Assembly (NCBI GenBank): GCA_943787265.1
Contig: CALSLT010000021.1
Location: 186,001-250,000, forward strand
Reading direction: 5' to 3'
DNA from: an uncultured Planctomycetaceae bacterium
Lineage (GTDB): Bacteria > Planctomycetota > Planctomycetia > Planctomycetales > Planctomycetaceae
DNA: 64,000 bases
The notes under the pieces are model-generated. The model did not search any database, was not told where the DNA came from, and saw nothing but the letters and a program-made list of their open reading frames with translations. A program made the position numbers and the translations under genes. How positions within the stretch are numbered: the stretch's first letter is position 1; each line of letters opens with the position of its first letter. Of this stretch, positions 48,651 through 57,190 are shown one piece after another.

Positions 48651-50117
48651 ATGTCTGATTTCCTTGCCATTGACTTGGAACCTCATCGAATCTGCGGGGT
48701 CGAAGCGTCCGTCGAGCGAGGTGCGGTGAAGATTCGCAAGAGTTTCTCATTGGACGTCCCGGAATCCATTTCGGTCGACGATCCACAAGGACTGGGTGAC
48801 TGGCTTAAAGGCGAACTCCGCCGTCAACGAACATCTGCCAGTCAGGTCTGCATCTCGCTGCCGCGTGAAGACGTCATCGTTCGGCATCTTGAAACGCCCG
48901 ACGTTTCCGACGATGAATTGCCGGATCTCGTGCGGTACCAGTCCGCCGCAAAGTCGACGATCCCGTTGGACCAGTTAACTCTCGACTTCCTGCCGCTTCC
49001 ACGCCGTAGTGACGCATCCGTCCGCGACGTATTGGTTTCGACCGTTCATCAGGACCGGATCAAACGACTCAGAACGATCTCATCGTCAGCCGGTCTGGAA
49101 CTGCAGTCGGTGGGTGTGTCATCCGTCGCGACAGCCGGCATCGTCGCTCTCGAAGAACAGCGACTTGATCACAGTGATGGTGAGGTTGCCGTCGCCGTCG
49201 CGCAACACGGAGACCGCGTTGAGATTTCGATCCTTGACGACGGGCACCTGCACTTCACTCACTCAACTCAGGTGATGTCTGCCGACGGACCGCAGACTCC
49301 GATCCTCGCCGAGATTAGTCGAGCATTGGTCGCCTTGCAGAAGCGGTTGCCGAATTCACGAATCGTTCGGTTCTGGATGATCGGTTCACCCGACGAAAAC
49401 ACGAAACTTGCCGACGCGATTCGGGACCGTTTCAAATGTGATGTCAGACAGCTCGACCCATTCCAAGGGCAGGGAGTCACGCTTGGATGCAAGCCGGTTG
49501 ATGATCCTCATGGCGCGTTCGGCGGGCCCATCGGTCAGCTCGTCAGTCACTCTCTGGAAGTGTCGTGTGCCGTCGACTTTTTGAATCCTCGCCGACCGGC
49601 CATTAAGAAAGATTATTCCAACCACAAAAAACTGGCGGGGGTTGCGCTCGTCGTTGTGCTGTTGGTCGGACTGTTCGGATATCGATCTTACCTGGTTGCC
49701 GGGCTCGAAAAGAAAGTTGCACAGGCAACGACGGACGAGAAGGACCAGAAGGAATTACTCGAACAACTTGCACCTCAGGTTGATGTTGCCGAATCTGTCG
49801 GCGAATGGGCATCGAGCCGCGTGAACTGGCTGGAAGAAGCCAACGCTCTCACTGACACTTTCGACGGGACGGAGCGGCATTACCTGACGAAGGTGCAATT
49901 TGGTGAAGGAACTCGCAAAGAACGAGGAACAGTCACCGCGTCAGGACACGCCAAGGAACGATTCGATGTCGAGGGATTAAACGCAGAACTGATGCAACGA
50001 ACTGATCTTGAGGTAAACGCGAAACCGATTAAAAACTCGGGACGAGACGGAGACTACCCGCAGCAGTTTGACCTCGATCTCAAACTGAAGCACGCAGAAA
50101 CGGAGACGGCAGAATGA
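48651..50117 (+). CDS. PilM-PilN fusion in the GspL position
   Basis: A 488-residue protein. The first 300 residues are PilM/actin-like (MSDFLAIDLEPHRICGVEA, then VCISLPREDVIVRHLETP). A PilN-like segment follows (VDFLNPRRPAIKKDYS) with one membrane helix, LAGVALVVVLLVGLFGYR, and a coiled coil and small periplasmic domain. GspL has the same logic: an actin-like cytoplasmic half joined to a membrane and periplasmic half. It should bind GspE and the PilO/GspM-like partner. Its stop overlaps the next start. Confidence 0.85.
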   Translation: MSDFLAIDLEPHRICGVEASVERGAVKIRKSFSLDVPESISVDDPQGLGDWLKGELRRQRTSASQVCISLPREDVIVRHLETPDVSDDELPDLVRYQSAAKSTIPLDQLTLDFLPLPRRSDASVRDVLVSTVHQDRIKRLRTISSSAGLELQSVGVSSVATAGIVALEEQRLDHSDGEVAVAVAQHGDRVEISILDDGHLHFTHSTQVMSADGPQTPILAEISRALVALQKRLPNSRIVRFWMIGSPDENTKLADAIRDRFKCDVRQLDPFQGQGVTLGCKPVDDPHGAFGGPIGQLVSHSLEVSCAVDFLNPRRPAIKKDYSNHKKLAGVALVVVLLVGLFGYRSYLVAGLEKKVAQATTDEKDQKELLEQLAPQVDVAESVGEWASSRVNWLEEANALTDTFDGTERHYLTKVQFGEGTRKERGTVTASGHAKERFDVEGLNAELMQRTDLEVNAKPIKNSGRDGDYPQQFDLDLKLKHAETETAE

Positions 50118-51130
50118 ACCGAGTTCAATACGGAATAGCTACACTTCTTACCTTGGCCGTCGTTGGACCTGCCTTTGCTCAACCGGGTCGAGGTGGCGAC
50201 CCTTCAGAAATGGCAGATCGATTCTTCGGAATGATGGATCGAAATCGCGACGGTCGTTTGGATGAAGAAGAAACTCGTCGTATTCCTCCGCCAATGCGCG
50301 ACGCCATGCAGCGCATGGGGGCCGACTTTCGAAGGGGAATCTCGCGCGATCGATTTGGTGAGATGCTTCCCCGAGCAATGGAGGAAATGCGTCGCGGACG
50401 GGAATCTGGCGGAGGTTACGGTGGTCCACCAGGACGAGGTGGCCCTCCGGGCGGTGGCGATCGCGGCGGCGACGATCGTGGAAGAGGCGGTTACGGAGAC
50501 CGGGGAGACGGACGTGGCCCGAGCGATTACGGTCGAGGCGATGACCGATCTCGCGACAGCCGCTACGGATCAAGTTCCCGCGACAGCCGAGGACGTTCAA
50601 GTCGCAGTACGCCTAAACCGGCTCCGAGAGTCACGGTTGATCTGCCTGAAGCATGGAAAGTCGCCGACCTGGACAAGGATGGCCAGATCGGGCTCTACGA
50701 ATGGGACCGTAAGAAATACAAAGAGTTCTTCACTCTGGACACAAACCGAGACAGCCTGCTGACGCCTCGTGAAATCTCGCGAGCGTCAGGAGCCAGCCCG
50801 GCACCGACAGCAACCGCCGTGGCGGCGACGACAGTTACTTCGTCTCGTTCATCTTCGTCGACGGCAGCGAAGCCTGCCGCAGCTCCGGCTGGCACTCCCC
50901 TCACGGCTGCCGAGTACGACCCAAAAAGTGCAGAAGGTCGCTGGGCAAAGTACGTATTCGGACGACTCGACAAAAACAAAGATGGATCACTCTCGGAGGA
51001 TGAGTGGAACGGCAGCGCGAAAACTCGCGGCAGCTTCAAGAAGCACAACGCTCAGATGAGCTTCCCAGCAAGCTTCGAAGCGTTTGCTGGCCTGATGGTC
51101 GCCGTCCAGCGAGCCGAACGTAAAAAGTAA
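50114..51130 (+). CDS. Secreted protein with four EF-hand loops
   Basis: A 338-residue protein with signal peptide (cleavage after AFA). Four complete EF-hand calcium loops are present: DRNRDGRLDEEE, DLDKDGQIGLYE, DTNRDSLLTPRE and DKNKDGSLSEDE. Between the first and second is a Gly/Asp/Arg-rich linker, and between the third and fourth an Ala/Ser/Thr-rich one. The ATG overlaps the stop of the PilM-PilN gene, so it is the last gene of the secretion operon. A calcium-dependent partner or substrate of the machine is the inference. Confidence 0.85.
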   Translation: MNRVQYGIATLLTLAVVGPAFAQPGRGGDPSEMADRFFGMMDRNRDGRLDEEETRRIPPPMRDAMQRMGADFRRGISRDRFGEMLPRAMEEMRRGRESGGGYGGPPGRGGPPGGGDRGGDDRGRGGYGDRGDGRGPSDYGRGDDRSRDSRYGSSSRDSRGRSSRSTPKPAPRVTVDLPEAWKVADLDKDGQIGLYEWDRKKYKEFFTLDTNRDSLLTPREISRASGASPAPTATAVAATTVTSSRSSSSTAAKPAAAPAGTPLTAAEYDPKSAEGRWAKYVFGRLDKNKDGSLSEDEWNGSAKTRGSFKKHNAQMSFPASFEAFAGLMVAVQRAERKK

Positions 51131-51170
51131 CTTCAAGCCCGATTCAGTAACGCCGACTCAAAACGATAAG

Positions 51171-51205
51171 GCCCGATTGGTAGATCACCAATCGGACTTT
51201 TTCTT
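51171..51205. terminator. Terminator at the end of the secretion operon
   Basis: GCCCGATTGG and CCAATCGGAC form a stem around TAGATCA, followed by TTTTTCTTT. It lies between the converging EF-hand and acetyltransferase genes and serves the forward strand best. Confidence 0.9.
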
Positions 51206-51246
51206 TGCCTGTTTGTCTTACTTGGCGTGTCAATAAATCGCCGTGT

Positions 51247-51783
51247 TCAGTCGAAGAGCTTCGCAAACACGCGCGTGTCGATGAAGAGGTCGCCTTTCCG
51301 GTCATGCTTTCGCAGCAGACCTTCGAAGCTAAAACCGTTCTTCTCCAGAACCCGTGTCGACCGATTGTTTCCGTCGAAGACGTAGGCTTCGATCCGTTTA
51401 ACATCCCAGGTGTCGGTTGCGATTTTGCAGGCTGCCGCGACGACGGACGTCATGAAACCACGCCCCCAGTAAGGCTGACCGAGCCAGTAGCCAATCTCGA
51501 CCCGGTGGCCGGGCTTAATGCCTTCGAATCCGCAGCCGCCAATCATTCCTTCGTCTTTGTGCTGAATCGCGAAATGCACGTCGCAACCCCGTTCTTCTGT
51601 GGCGGCTGCAGCGATTTCTAGAAATCCGTCGAATTCAGCATCACCGTACGGGTACGGGACAGTCAGCATCCGGCGTTCGATTTCGCGATTGTTGAGTAGC
51701 TCGACACACTGCTGGCGATGCTCTGTGGAAAGTGGCGTGAGCCAGAGTTCGTTATTGACCGAGATTTTCTGATCACGGCTCAT
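51247..51783 (-). CDS. GNAT acetyltransferase, RimJ/RimL-like
   Basis: A 178-residue N-acetyltransferase of the GNAT fold. The acetyl-CoA loop reads QPYWGRGFMTSVV, preceded by EIGYWLG, and followed by the alpha-helical pattern TRVLEKNGFSFEG. The family acetylates protein N-termini or small molecules; the substrate is unknown. It converges with the secretion operon at the terminator. Confidence 0.9.
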   Translation of the reverse strand: MSRDQKISVNNELWLTPLSTEHRQQCVELLNNREIERRMLTVPYPYGDAEFDGFLEIAAAATEERGCDVHFAIQHKDEGMIGGCGFEGIKPGHRVEIGYWLGQPYWGRGFMTSVVAAACKIATDTWDVKRIEAYVFDGNNRSTRVLEKNGFSFEGLLRKHDRKGDLFIDTRVFAKLFD

Positions 51784-51884
51784 TGTGCGTACTCGACTTG
51801 AAGTGACGTCAATTGCCGGTTCGATACCAGCGTCGACTCATCGGATGCGAATCGTGCCGGTCTGGTTCGGTGTGGTGTCTCAAA

Positions 51885-53468
51885 TCAGCCGTTAGCGCTG
51901 CCCGGTTTTGTTCCAAAGACTGACTTCAACTCTTTTACTTTTGTTATTGTCAGGCGACCGCCTTGCTCATTGCCGGTCCCCGAAATTGTGATCGGAGTCC
52001 CGCAGTGGTAGGCGATGTTGAAGTTGTGGAAGTCTTTGAAATTGACTTCGATGCGGACTGCCGGCTTGCCTTCGACGTCGAGGAAGAACAACTTCGCTTC
52101 GTCCAGGTTGTCCGACATTCGCAGTCGGCCCTGGACCGTGATCTGGTCTCCTTCGACTTTGACCCAACTTTCGAAAGGTTGTTCCTGCCACGGAGTGAAG
52201 TCGGATGAGTCGAGTCCGGCCAACGCTGTGCTTGAGCCGGCAAACGAATCGGGCTCGACGCCGAATTTCTGCAGCAGCCCCAGATGCAGTTTGCCGAGTT
52301 GCTGATTCTGCGAGTACCGCACATAGCGGCCAGTCTTGATCATGCCGCCGCCTTTGCCAGCCAGGATGATTGGAATTCGCGTCGCGGTGTGATTGTCGCT
52401 GTGCCCCATTCCTGAACCAAACAGCACGACGCTGTGGTCGAGCAATGTGCCGTTGTGATCTTTGAACGATTTCAGTCGAGTCAGCAGGTAGTCGAACTTT
52501 TCCATGTGCCAGCGGCTGATCTTCAGCAACGCTTCCAGGTTCTCGCGACTGAAGTTTCGGAAGAAGTGTGACAGGTAATGGTGCTGTTCTTTGATGCCGA
52601 GAAAATCAAAGATCATGCGGCTGTTGCTGTTTCCAAGCATGTACGTGATGCAGCGGCTGGAGTCTGTCCACATGGCCAGAGCGATCAGGTCGATCATTGA
52701 CTCGGCCTGTTCGTTGAGATTCGCCGGTCGTTCAGGCCGTTTGAACTTCGAAAAGTCAGTTGACGACGATCGGCCCTGCATGTCCTGGAGACGTTTTTCG
52801 GTTTCTCGCACGACTGTTAGATACTGATCGAGCGTCGCTCGGTCTTCGTGCCCGGCTTTTCGAGTCAGCGACTTTGCGTCTTCGCGTACTCGGTCCAGCA
52901 GGCTTGCCATCGCCTTTCGCTTCTGCGGGTGACTCAGCGGGCTTCGAAACAGCCGATCAAAGATAAGTTGAGGGTCGCTCTCTCGGGGCATCGGCTGCCC
53001 GTCGTGATCGTACGAGATGTAGCTGCAGCCGATCTGGTTCGGAAACAATCCTTCAGTCGTGAGTTCCAGCGAGCGGTGCGGCGTGTCGCCACTGATCTTG
53101 TCCGCGATTAACTGGTCGACCGATGCCGACTTTGTGTTTCTATGATGCCCAGACAGAAACCGACGCGTCGAATTCGCGTGTGACGAGAAGCCGAAGTCAC
53201 CCATGTTGTCGAGGATGAGCAAGTCGTCCTTGTGCTTGGCAAAGGGCTGCATTAACGGCGACATGCGGAAATCGTTTTCAGAGCCGCCGCTGATATTCCA
53301 CGATGGCGGGTGGACACCATTCGGTTTGAACAGAGTCATGAAACGGACGGGCGGTTTCTCCGTCGCAGATTCTTTGGCCGATGCCGTCATCAGGTTCAGG
53401 AATGGCAGCGGCAACGCAGCTCCAGCAGTTCCTCGAAGAAACGTGCGGCGATCGATGTTCCAGTTCAT
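51885..53468 (-). CDS. DUF1552 secreted protein
   Basis: A 527-residue planctomycete-type protein with Tat-like leader (DRRTFLRGTAGAALPLPFL). DUF1552 signs are FMTLFKPNGVHPPSW, FSSHANSTRRFLSGH and the C-terminal ILAGKGGGMIKTGRYVRY. The ATG at 53468 follows AGGA, two bases after the DUF1592 stop; an overlapping TTG at 53474 is also possible. The pair is probably translationally coupled. Function unknown. Confidence 0.92.
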   Translation of the reverse strand: MNWNIDRRTFLRGTAGAALPLPFLNLMTASAKESATEKPPVRFMTLFKPNGVHPPSWNISGGSENDFRMSPLMQPFAKHKDDLLILDNMGDFGFSSHANSTRRFLSGHHRNTKSASVDQLIADKISGDTPHRSLELTTEGLFPNQIGCSYISYDHDGQPMPRESDPQLIFDRLFRSPLSHPQKRKAMASLLDRVREDAKSLTRKAGHEDRATLDQYLTVVRETEKRLQDMQGRSSSTDFSKFKRPERPANLNEQAESMIDLIALAMWTDSSRCITYMLGNSNSRMIFDFLGIKEQHHYLSHFFRNFSRENLEALLKISRWHMEKFDYLLTRLKSFKDHNGTLLDHSVVLFGSGMGHSDNHTATRIPIILAGKGGGMIKTGRYVRYSQNQQLGKLHLGLLQKFGVEPDSFAGSSTALAGLDSSDFTPWQEQPFESWVKVEGDQITVQGRLRMSDNLDEAKLFFLDVEGKPAVRIEVNFKDFHNFNIAYHCGTPITISGTGNEQGGRLTITKVKELKSVFGTKPGSANG

Positions 53469-53470
53469 GT

Positions 53471-55405
53471 TCAATTCCTGATAACCGTTTGCTGAAACGG
53501 AAGGCTCGTTGCAACCTGGTGAACGAGGTCGCGGTAGGTGCCATTTGAGGCGACGAGTTGGTCAACAATCTTATCGACCGTTGGGCGGTCGAAAACTTCC
53601 AGTTTACGACAAAGTGCGTACGAAAGCGTGCGTTCTACAATGTTTCGAATAACTGATTCGCTTTGTGAGGTGACGAGAATCTGCTTCAAACCGGCGAAGT
53701 CTTCGAACGATTCTCCGGTGGGGAGTTGCCCCGTCGTGTCGACATCGGCGTTACGTTTGTAGTTTGGACCGTCGTACCGCTGCAGCGCGAATCCCAGCGG
53801 GTCGATCTTGTCGTGGCAGATGGCGCACGTTGCCTTGCTCCGATGCATTTCAAACCGTTCACGGAACGTCAGATTCTTCCCAGGCGGATTTGCCGGGATT
53901 TGTCCGACGTCGGCAGGTGGTTCGGGCAACTCTTCGCCGAGAATCCGTTCGAGTATCCAGGTTCCTCGAATCACCGGCCCGCGGTTCATCTCCAGAATCC
54001 CCGGCATGGTGAGAATTCCGCCACGATTCTTTGTCTGAACGAGCGAGATTTTCTGATTCGGAACGATCTCGCGTTCAATGCCTTTTTGTTTTCGATACCG
54101 GACCATTTGCTTTGAATCGGCTCCGTAGAATTTCGCCGTGAACGGATTTGCGAATGCCGTTTTCGAATCCAGCAATTCCAACAGCGGCCGGTCATCCACA
54201 AAGAGATGATGCATAAAGTCGATTGGTTGCGATCGGAGAGCCTCGGCTTCGGGCACCTGGACCGATTGTTTGGCGACCTGATCGAGAGTCAGCCATTGTG
54301 AAGCGAAATTATCTGCCAGATTGATAGATTTGGGCGAGTCGATCAGCCGTTCAATTTGAGCGGCGTAGATTTCGGGATTTGAAAGGTTGCCCATCGCCGC
54401 AGCGTCGAGCAACTCGGCATCGGGCATGTCACCCCAGACAAAGTACGACAGGCGTTCGGCAAGTTCGTGGTTGTCGACCGCCTGCTGCTTGCCGGGGGCG
54501 CCTTCCATCAGCAAGCCACGAAACATGAAGCCGGCCGACATCAGGACCGCTTTCAATTCGACTTTCACGGCCGCTTCAAGGTCGTCGCTTTGCTTGATCG
54601 ACTTGATGATTCGAGCAACTTTTCCGTCGGCAACGTTTCGACGAACTGCGCGCGGTACGAAAGATCGGACCAACTTTTGCGCATGATCGAGTCGCATGCC
54701 GGTCTGCGGGATTGATCCCGTGATTTCTTCCAGCAAAGAACGCCGCTTCTGCGAGAACATTTCTGCCAGGCCTGCGTCGGCAATGTAGGAGTACTGATCC
54801 CACAGCGTCGTCGTGAGCGGATTGCCATGAGTGTCGTTGCGAAAGCCGCTGACTCCGGGTGGGTCAGTCTGCAGGAGCTTCATCACGAGCGACTTTTCGA
54901 CGACTGTCTGTTCGGCTTCGATGATGGCAACTTCGAGATCAAATCCGAACAGCGAACGGAGTGTCTTGCGATACTCGGTCGCGCAGAGGCGACGCGGAGC
55001 GAAGAATCCAGGATGAGCCTCAACCGAATCAATCTGGTTGTGATACCACTTAAAGAGTCGCTGCCGTTCTTCCTCCGTCGGCTGCGGCGAATCTTCAGGC
55101 GGCATCTCGTGAGCTTTGACTCGTTCGATCGCCGATTCCCAATGCTCGAATCGTTCTGCAAAGTTCGTGGCGGTAACCGTCGAAAGGTCAACTTCGCCTT
55201 TGGCTTCGTCACCGTCGCTGTGGCAATCGACACAGAACTTTTTGAGAATCGGTTTTATTTCCGTTTCGAAAGATGCCGCAGCTTCAACAGACAGCGTGTG
55301 TGTCAGAAGCAGGCAAAGCATCGTCAGGAGAACTCGCACGTCGCGGAACCTCAAGAGTTGTGTTGGAGAGTTCGAGTGTCGCGAACGCAGTCGCGATTTC
55401 AGCAA
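53471..55405 (-). CDS. DUF1592-family secreted protein with two haem-c motifs
   Basis: A 644-residue protein with signal peptide. A CVDCH motif near residue 57 marks the cytochrome-like N-terminus. The DUF1587/1595/1592/1588/1585 series follows, with CAICHDKIDPLGFALQRYD in the 1588 part. These proteins are regarded as planctomycete-type c-cytochromes; the electron donor is unknown. The neighbouring helicase gene lies 35 bases upstream on the same strand. Confidence 0.92.
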   Translation of the reverse strand: MLKSRLRSRHSNSPTQLLRFRDVRVLLTMLCLLLTHTLSVEAAASFETEIKPILKKFCVDCHSDGDEAKGEVDLSTVTATNFAERFEHWESAIERVKAHEMPPEDSPQPTEEERQRLFKWYHNQIDSVEAHPGFFAPRRLCATEYRKTLRSLFGFDLEVAIIEAEQTVVEKSLVMKLLQTDPPGVSGFRNDTHGNPLTTTLWDQYSYIADAGLAEMFSQKRRSLLEEITGSIPQTGMRLDHAQKLVRSFVPRAVRRNVADGKVARIIKSIKQSDDLEAAVKVELKAVLMSAGFMFRGLLMEGAPGKQQAVDNHELAERLSYFVWGDMPDAELLDAAAMGNLSNPEIYAAQIERLIDSPKSINLADNFASQWLTLDQVAKQSVQVPEAEALRSQPIDFMHHLFVDDRPLLELLDSKTAFANPFTAKFYGADSKQMVRYRKQKGIEREIVPNQKISLVQTKNRGGILTMPGILEMNRGPVIRGTWILERILGEELPEPPADVGQIPANPPGKNLTFRERFEMHRSKATCAICHDKIDPLGFALQRYDGPNYKRNADVDTTGQLPTGESFEDFAGLKQILVTSQSESVIRNIVERTLSYALCRKLEVFDRPTVDKIVDQLVASNGTYRDLVHQVATSLPFQQTVIRN

Positions 55406-55440
55406 CGATCTTACCCAACCCGACGACAGTTTTCAGCGAA

Positions 55441-56697
55441 TCAGGAGTGGCGGCCGCCAGAACGTGGACGCCCGCGGCCTTTTTGAGGCCCGCCTTCGTT
55501 GCGGCGGTGTTTTGACGGGGGAGATTCGGTCAGTTCTTCGAGGCCAGGCACGTGGTAAGGGTGCTGTGAGTCGACTTCGAGCTTACGCTGAACGTGTTGC
55601 TCGATGGCTCGAAGCTGGTCGATATCTTCGGCCATGCAGAATGTGAGCGCGACACCCTCCTGGCCGGCACGTCCGGTTCGGCCGACTCGATGCACGTAGG
55701 AGTCGCAGTCGTCGGGCATGTCGTAGTTGATGACGTGCGAAATTCCGTCCACATCAATGCCTCGCGCGGCAAGGTCAGTGGCAATGAGGACCAGCGTCTT
55801 GCCTTTCTTGAAATCCTTCAGGATTCGCGTACGCGCGTTTTGAGATTTGTCACCGTGGATGGCTGCGGTTGGAACGTCGCGTTTATTGAGGTCTTTGGCA
55901 ACGCGGTCGGCTCCGTGTTTCGTACGCGTAAAAACGAGGACTCGGCCAACCGGGCGACGAATCAGAATGTTGCTCAGCAGCGAGATCTTCTTTTGATACT
56001 CAACATGCATCACCTTTTGCTCGACAAGATCGCTGGTGGACGTTCCGGGATCGTCCGGCGTCACGTCGATGCGAACCGGTTTGTGAAGCAGTTCGTCTGC
56101 CAGCTCAACAGCTTCAGGTGGCATCGTCGCCGAGAAGAACAGCGATTGCCGTTTTGCAGGAAGCTCTTTGACGATCCGTTTCAAGTCCGGCAGGAAGCCC
56201 ATGTCGAGCATTCGGTCGGCTTCGTCGAGCACAAAAAATTGCAGTCGATCGAGTTCGACATGTCCTTGATTGATGAGATCAATCAGCCGGCCAGGCGTGG
56301 CGACAAGAACGTGGACGCCTTTCTTTAAGGCTCGCACCTGGGGATTCTGGTTCACGCCTCCGAAGACGGTGATCAGATTCAGATTCATCTTCTTTCCGTA
56401 CGCCAGGAAGCGTTCAGAAATCTGCGTGGCCAGTTCGCGAGTCGGAGACAGCACGAGCACTCGCGGAGTGCGCGACGTCATAGACCGTTTCTCTTTGCTG
56501 ATCCGATGTAGAATCGGCATCGCGAATGCTGCCGTCTTACCAGTGCCGGTCTGAGCAACTCCCAGGATATCCCGCCCCATCATGATCTTCGGGATGGCGG
56601 CTTCCTGGATCGGAGTGGCCGTGTGGTACTGCTCCGCCGCCGCAGACTTCACCAACGGCTTGACCAGGCCGAAATCGGCAAACGTTTTGTTACTCAT
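55441..56697 (-). CDS. DEAD-box RNA helicase, RhlE-like
   Basis: A 418-residue helicase with all motifs: Q-motif (TPIQEAAIP), AQTGTGKT, DEAD, SAT (FFSATMPPE) and HRVGRTGRAG. The C-terminal tail is basic and Gly/Arg-rich, typical of RhlE-type RNA remodelling enzymes. The family unwinds short duplexes in rRNA maturation and mRNA decay. No link to the downstream DUF1592/DUF1552 genes is apparent. Confidence 0.95.
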   Translation of the reverse strand: MSNKTFADFGLVKPLVKSAAAEQYHTATPIQEAAIPKIMMGRDILGVAQTGTGKTAAFAMPILHRISKEKRSMTSRTPRVLVLSPTRELATQISERFLAYGKKMNLNLITVFGGVNQNPQVRALKKGVHVLVATPGRLIDLINQGHVELDRLQFFVLDEADRMLDMGFLPDLKRIVKELPAKRQSLFFSATMPPEAVELADELLHKPVRIDVTPDDPGTSTSDLVEQKVMHVEYQKKISLLSNILIRRPVGRVLVFTRTKHGADRVAKDLNKRDVPTAAIHGDKSQNARTRILKDFKKGKTLVLIATDLAARGIDVDGISHVINYDMPDDCDSYVHRVGRTGRAGQEGVALTFCMAEDIDQLRAIEQHVQRKLEVDSQHPYHVPGLEELTESPPSKHRRNEGGPQKGRGRPRSGGRHS

Positions 56698-57190
56698 GGG
56701 AGACGCTTTGCCGTTGAGAATGTTAGAGCGTTGGGCTTGTTCTGCAGGAACAATTTCGAATCGTTCCGGTCTTCAAATATCGACGGCCTCGGTGATTTGC
56801 AGAGGGGGCAATGGACGTTATCGGTGAGTCGCGGAATCAGCAACAGCCAGGCGACGTAGCGACCTGTCAATCACTGGAATGGTCAGATTTCGGGATGAAT
56901 CGGACAGCACCGTCGAGGATTGAAAGTGATTTCCGCACACATCGAGGCATGCACCTCCATTGAGAGATCGCATTGCGCAAAGCCGCCAGAGATTGACTGA
57001 GCCGAAGCAAAGATCCTGACGCATGGTTAGGGAGCCGCTTTCGTCTGCGTTCGTCACAGCGGATGGGTGCGTAGTTTGACTGCCGAACATTGTGCGATAG
57101 CTGTCCGTCCTGGCGGAAATTCTGAATCGAACATTCCACTTGTGCCTCGCATCGAGGCAGTTGCGAATCCTTTTCTTGGAGCCTGTACCG
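56698..57190. other. 493-base divergent gap upstream of amt
   Basis: I see no supportable gene. A reverse open frame at 56818-57309 overlaps the amt start and has no recognisable content. The candidate regulatory palindrome at 57143-57159 lies in it. I found no sigma-54-type site by eye. Confidence 0.5.
57143..57159. promoter_or_regulatory. Palindrome upstream of amt
   Basis: TGCCTCG-CAT-CGAGGCA is a perfect seven-base inverted repeat ending 31 bases before the amt ATG. It could be an operator or form a hairpin just upstream of the TTGGAG ribosome site. Confidence 0.4.
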
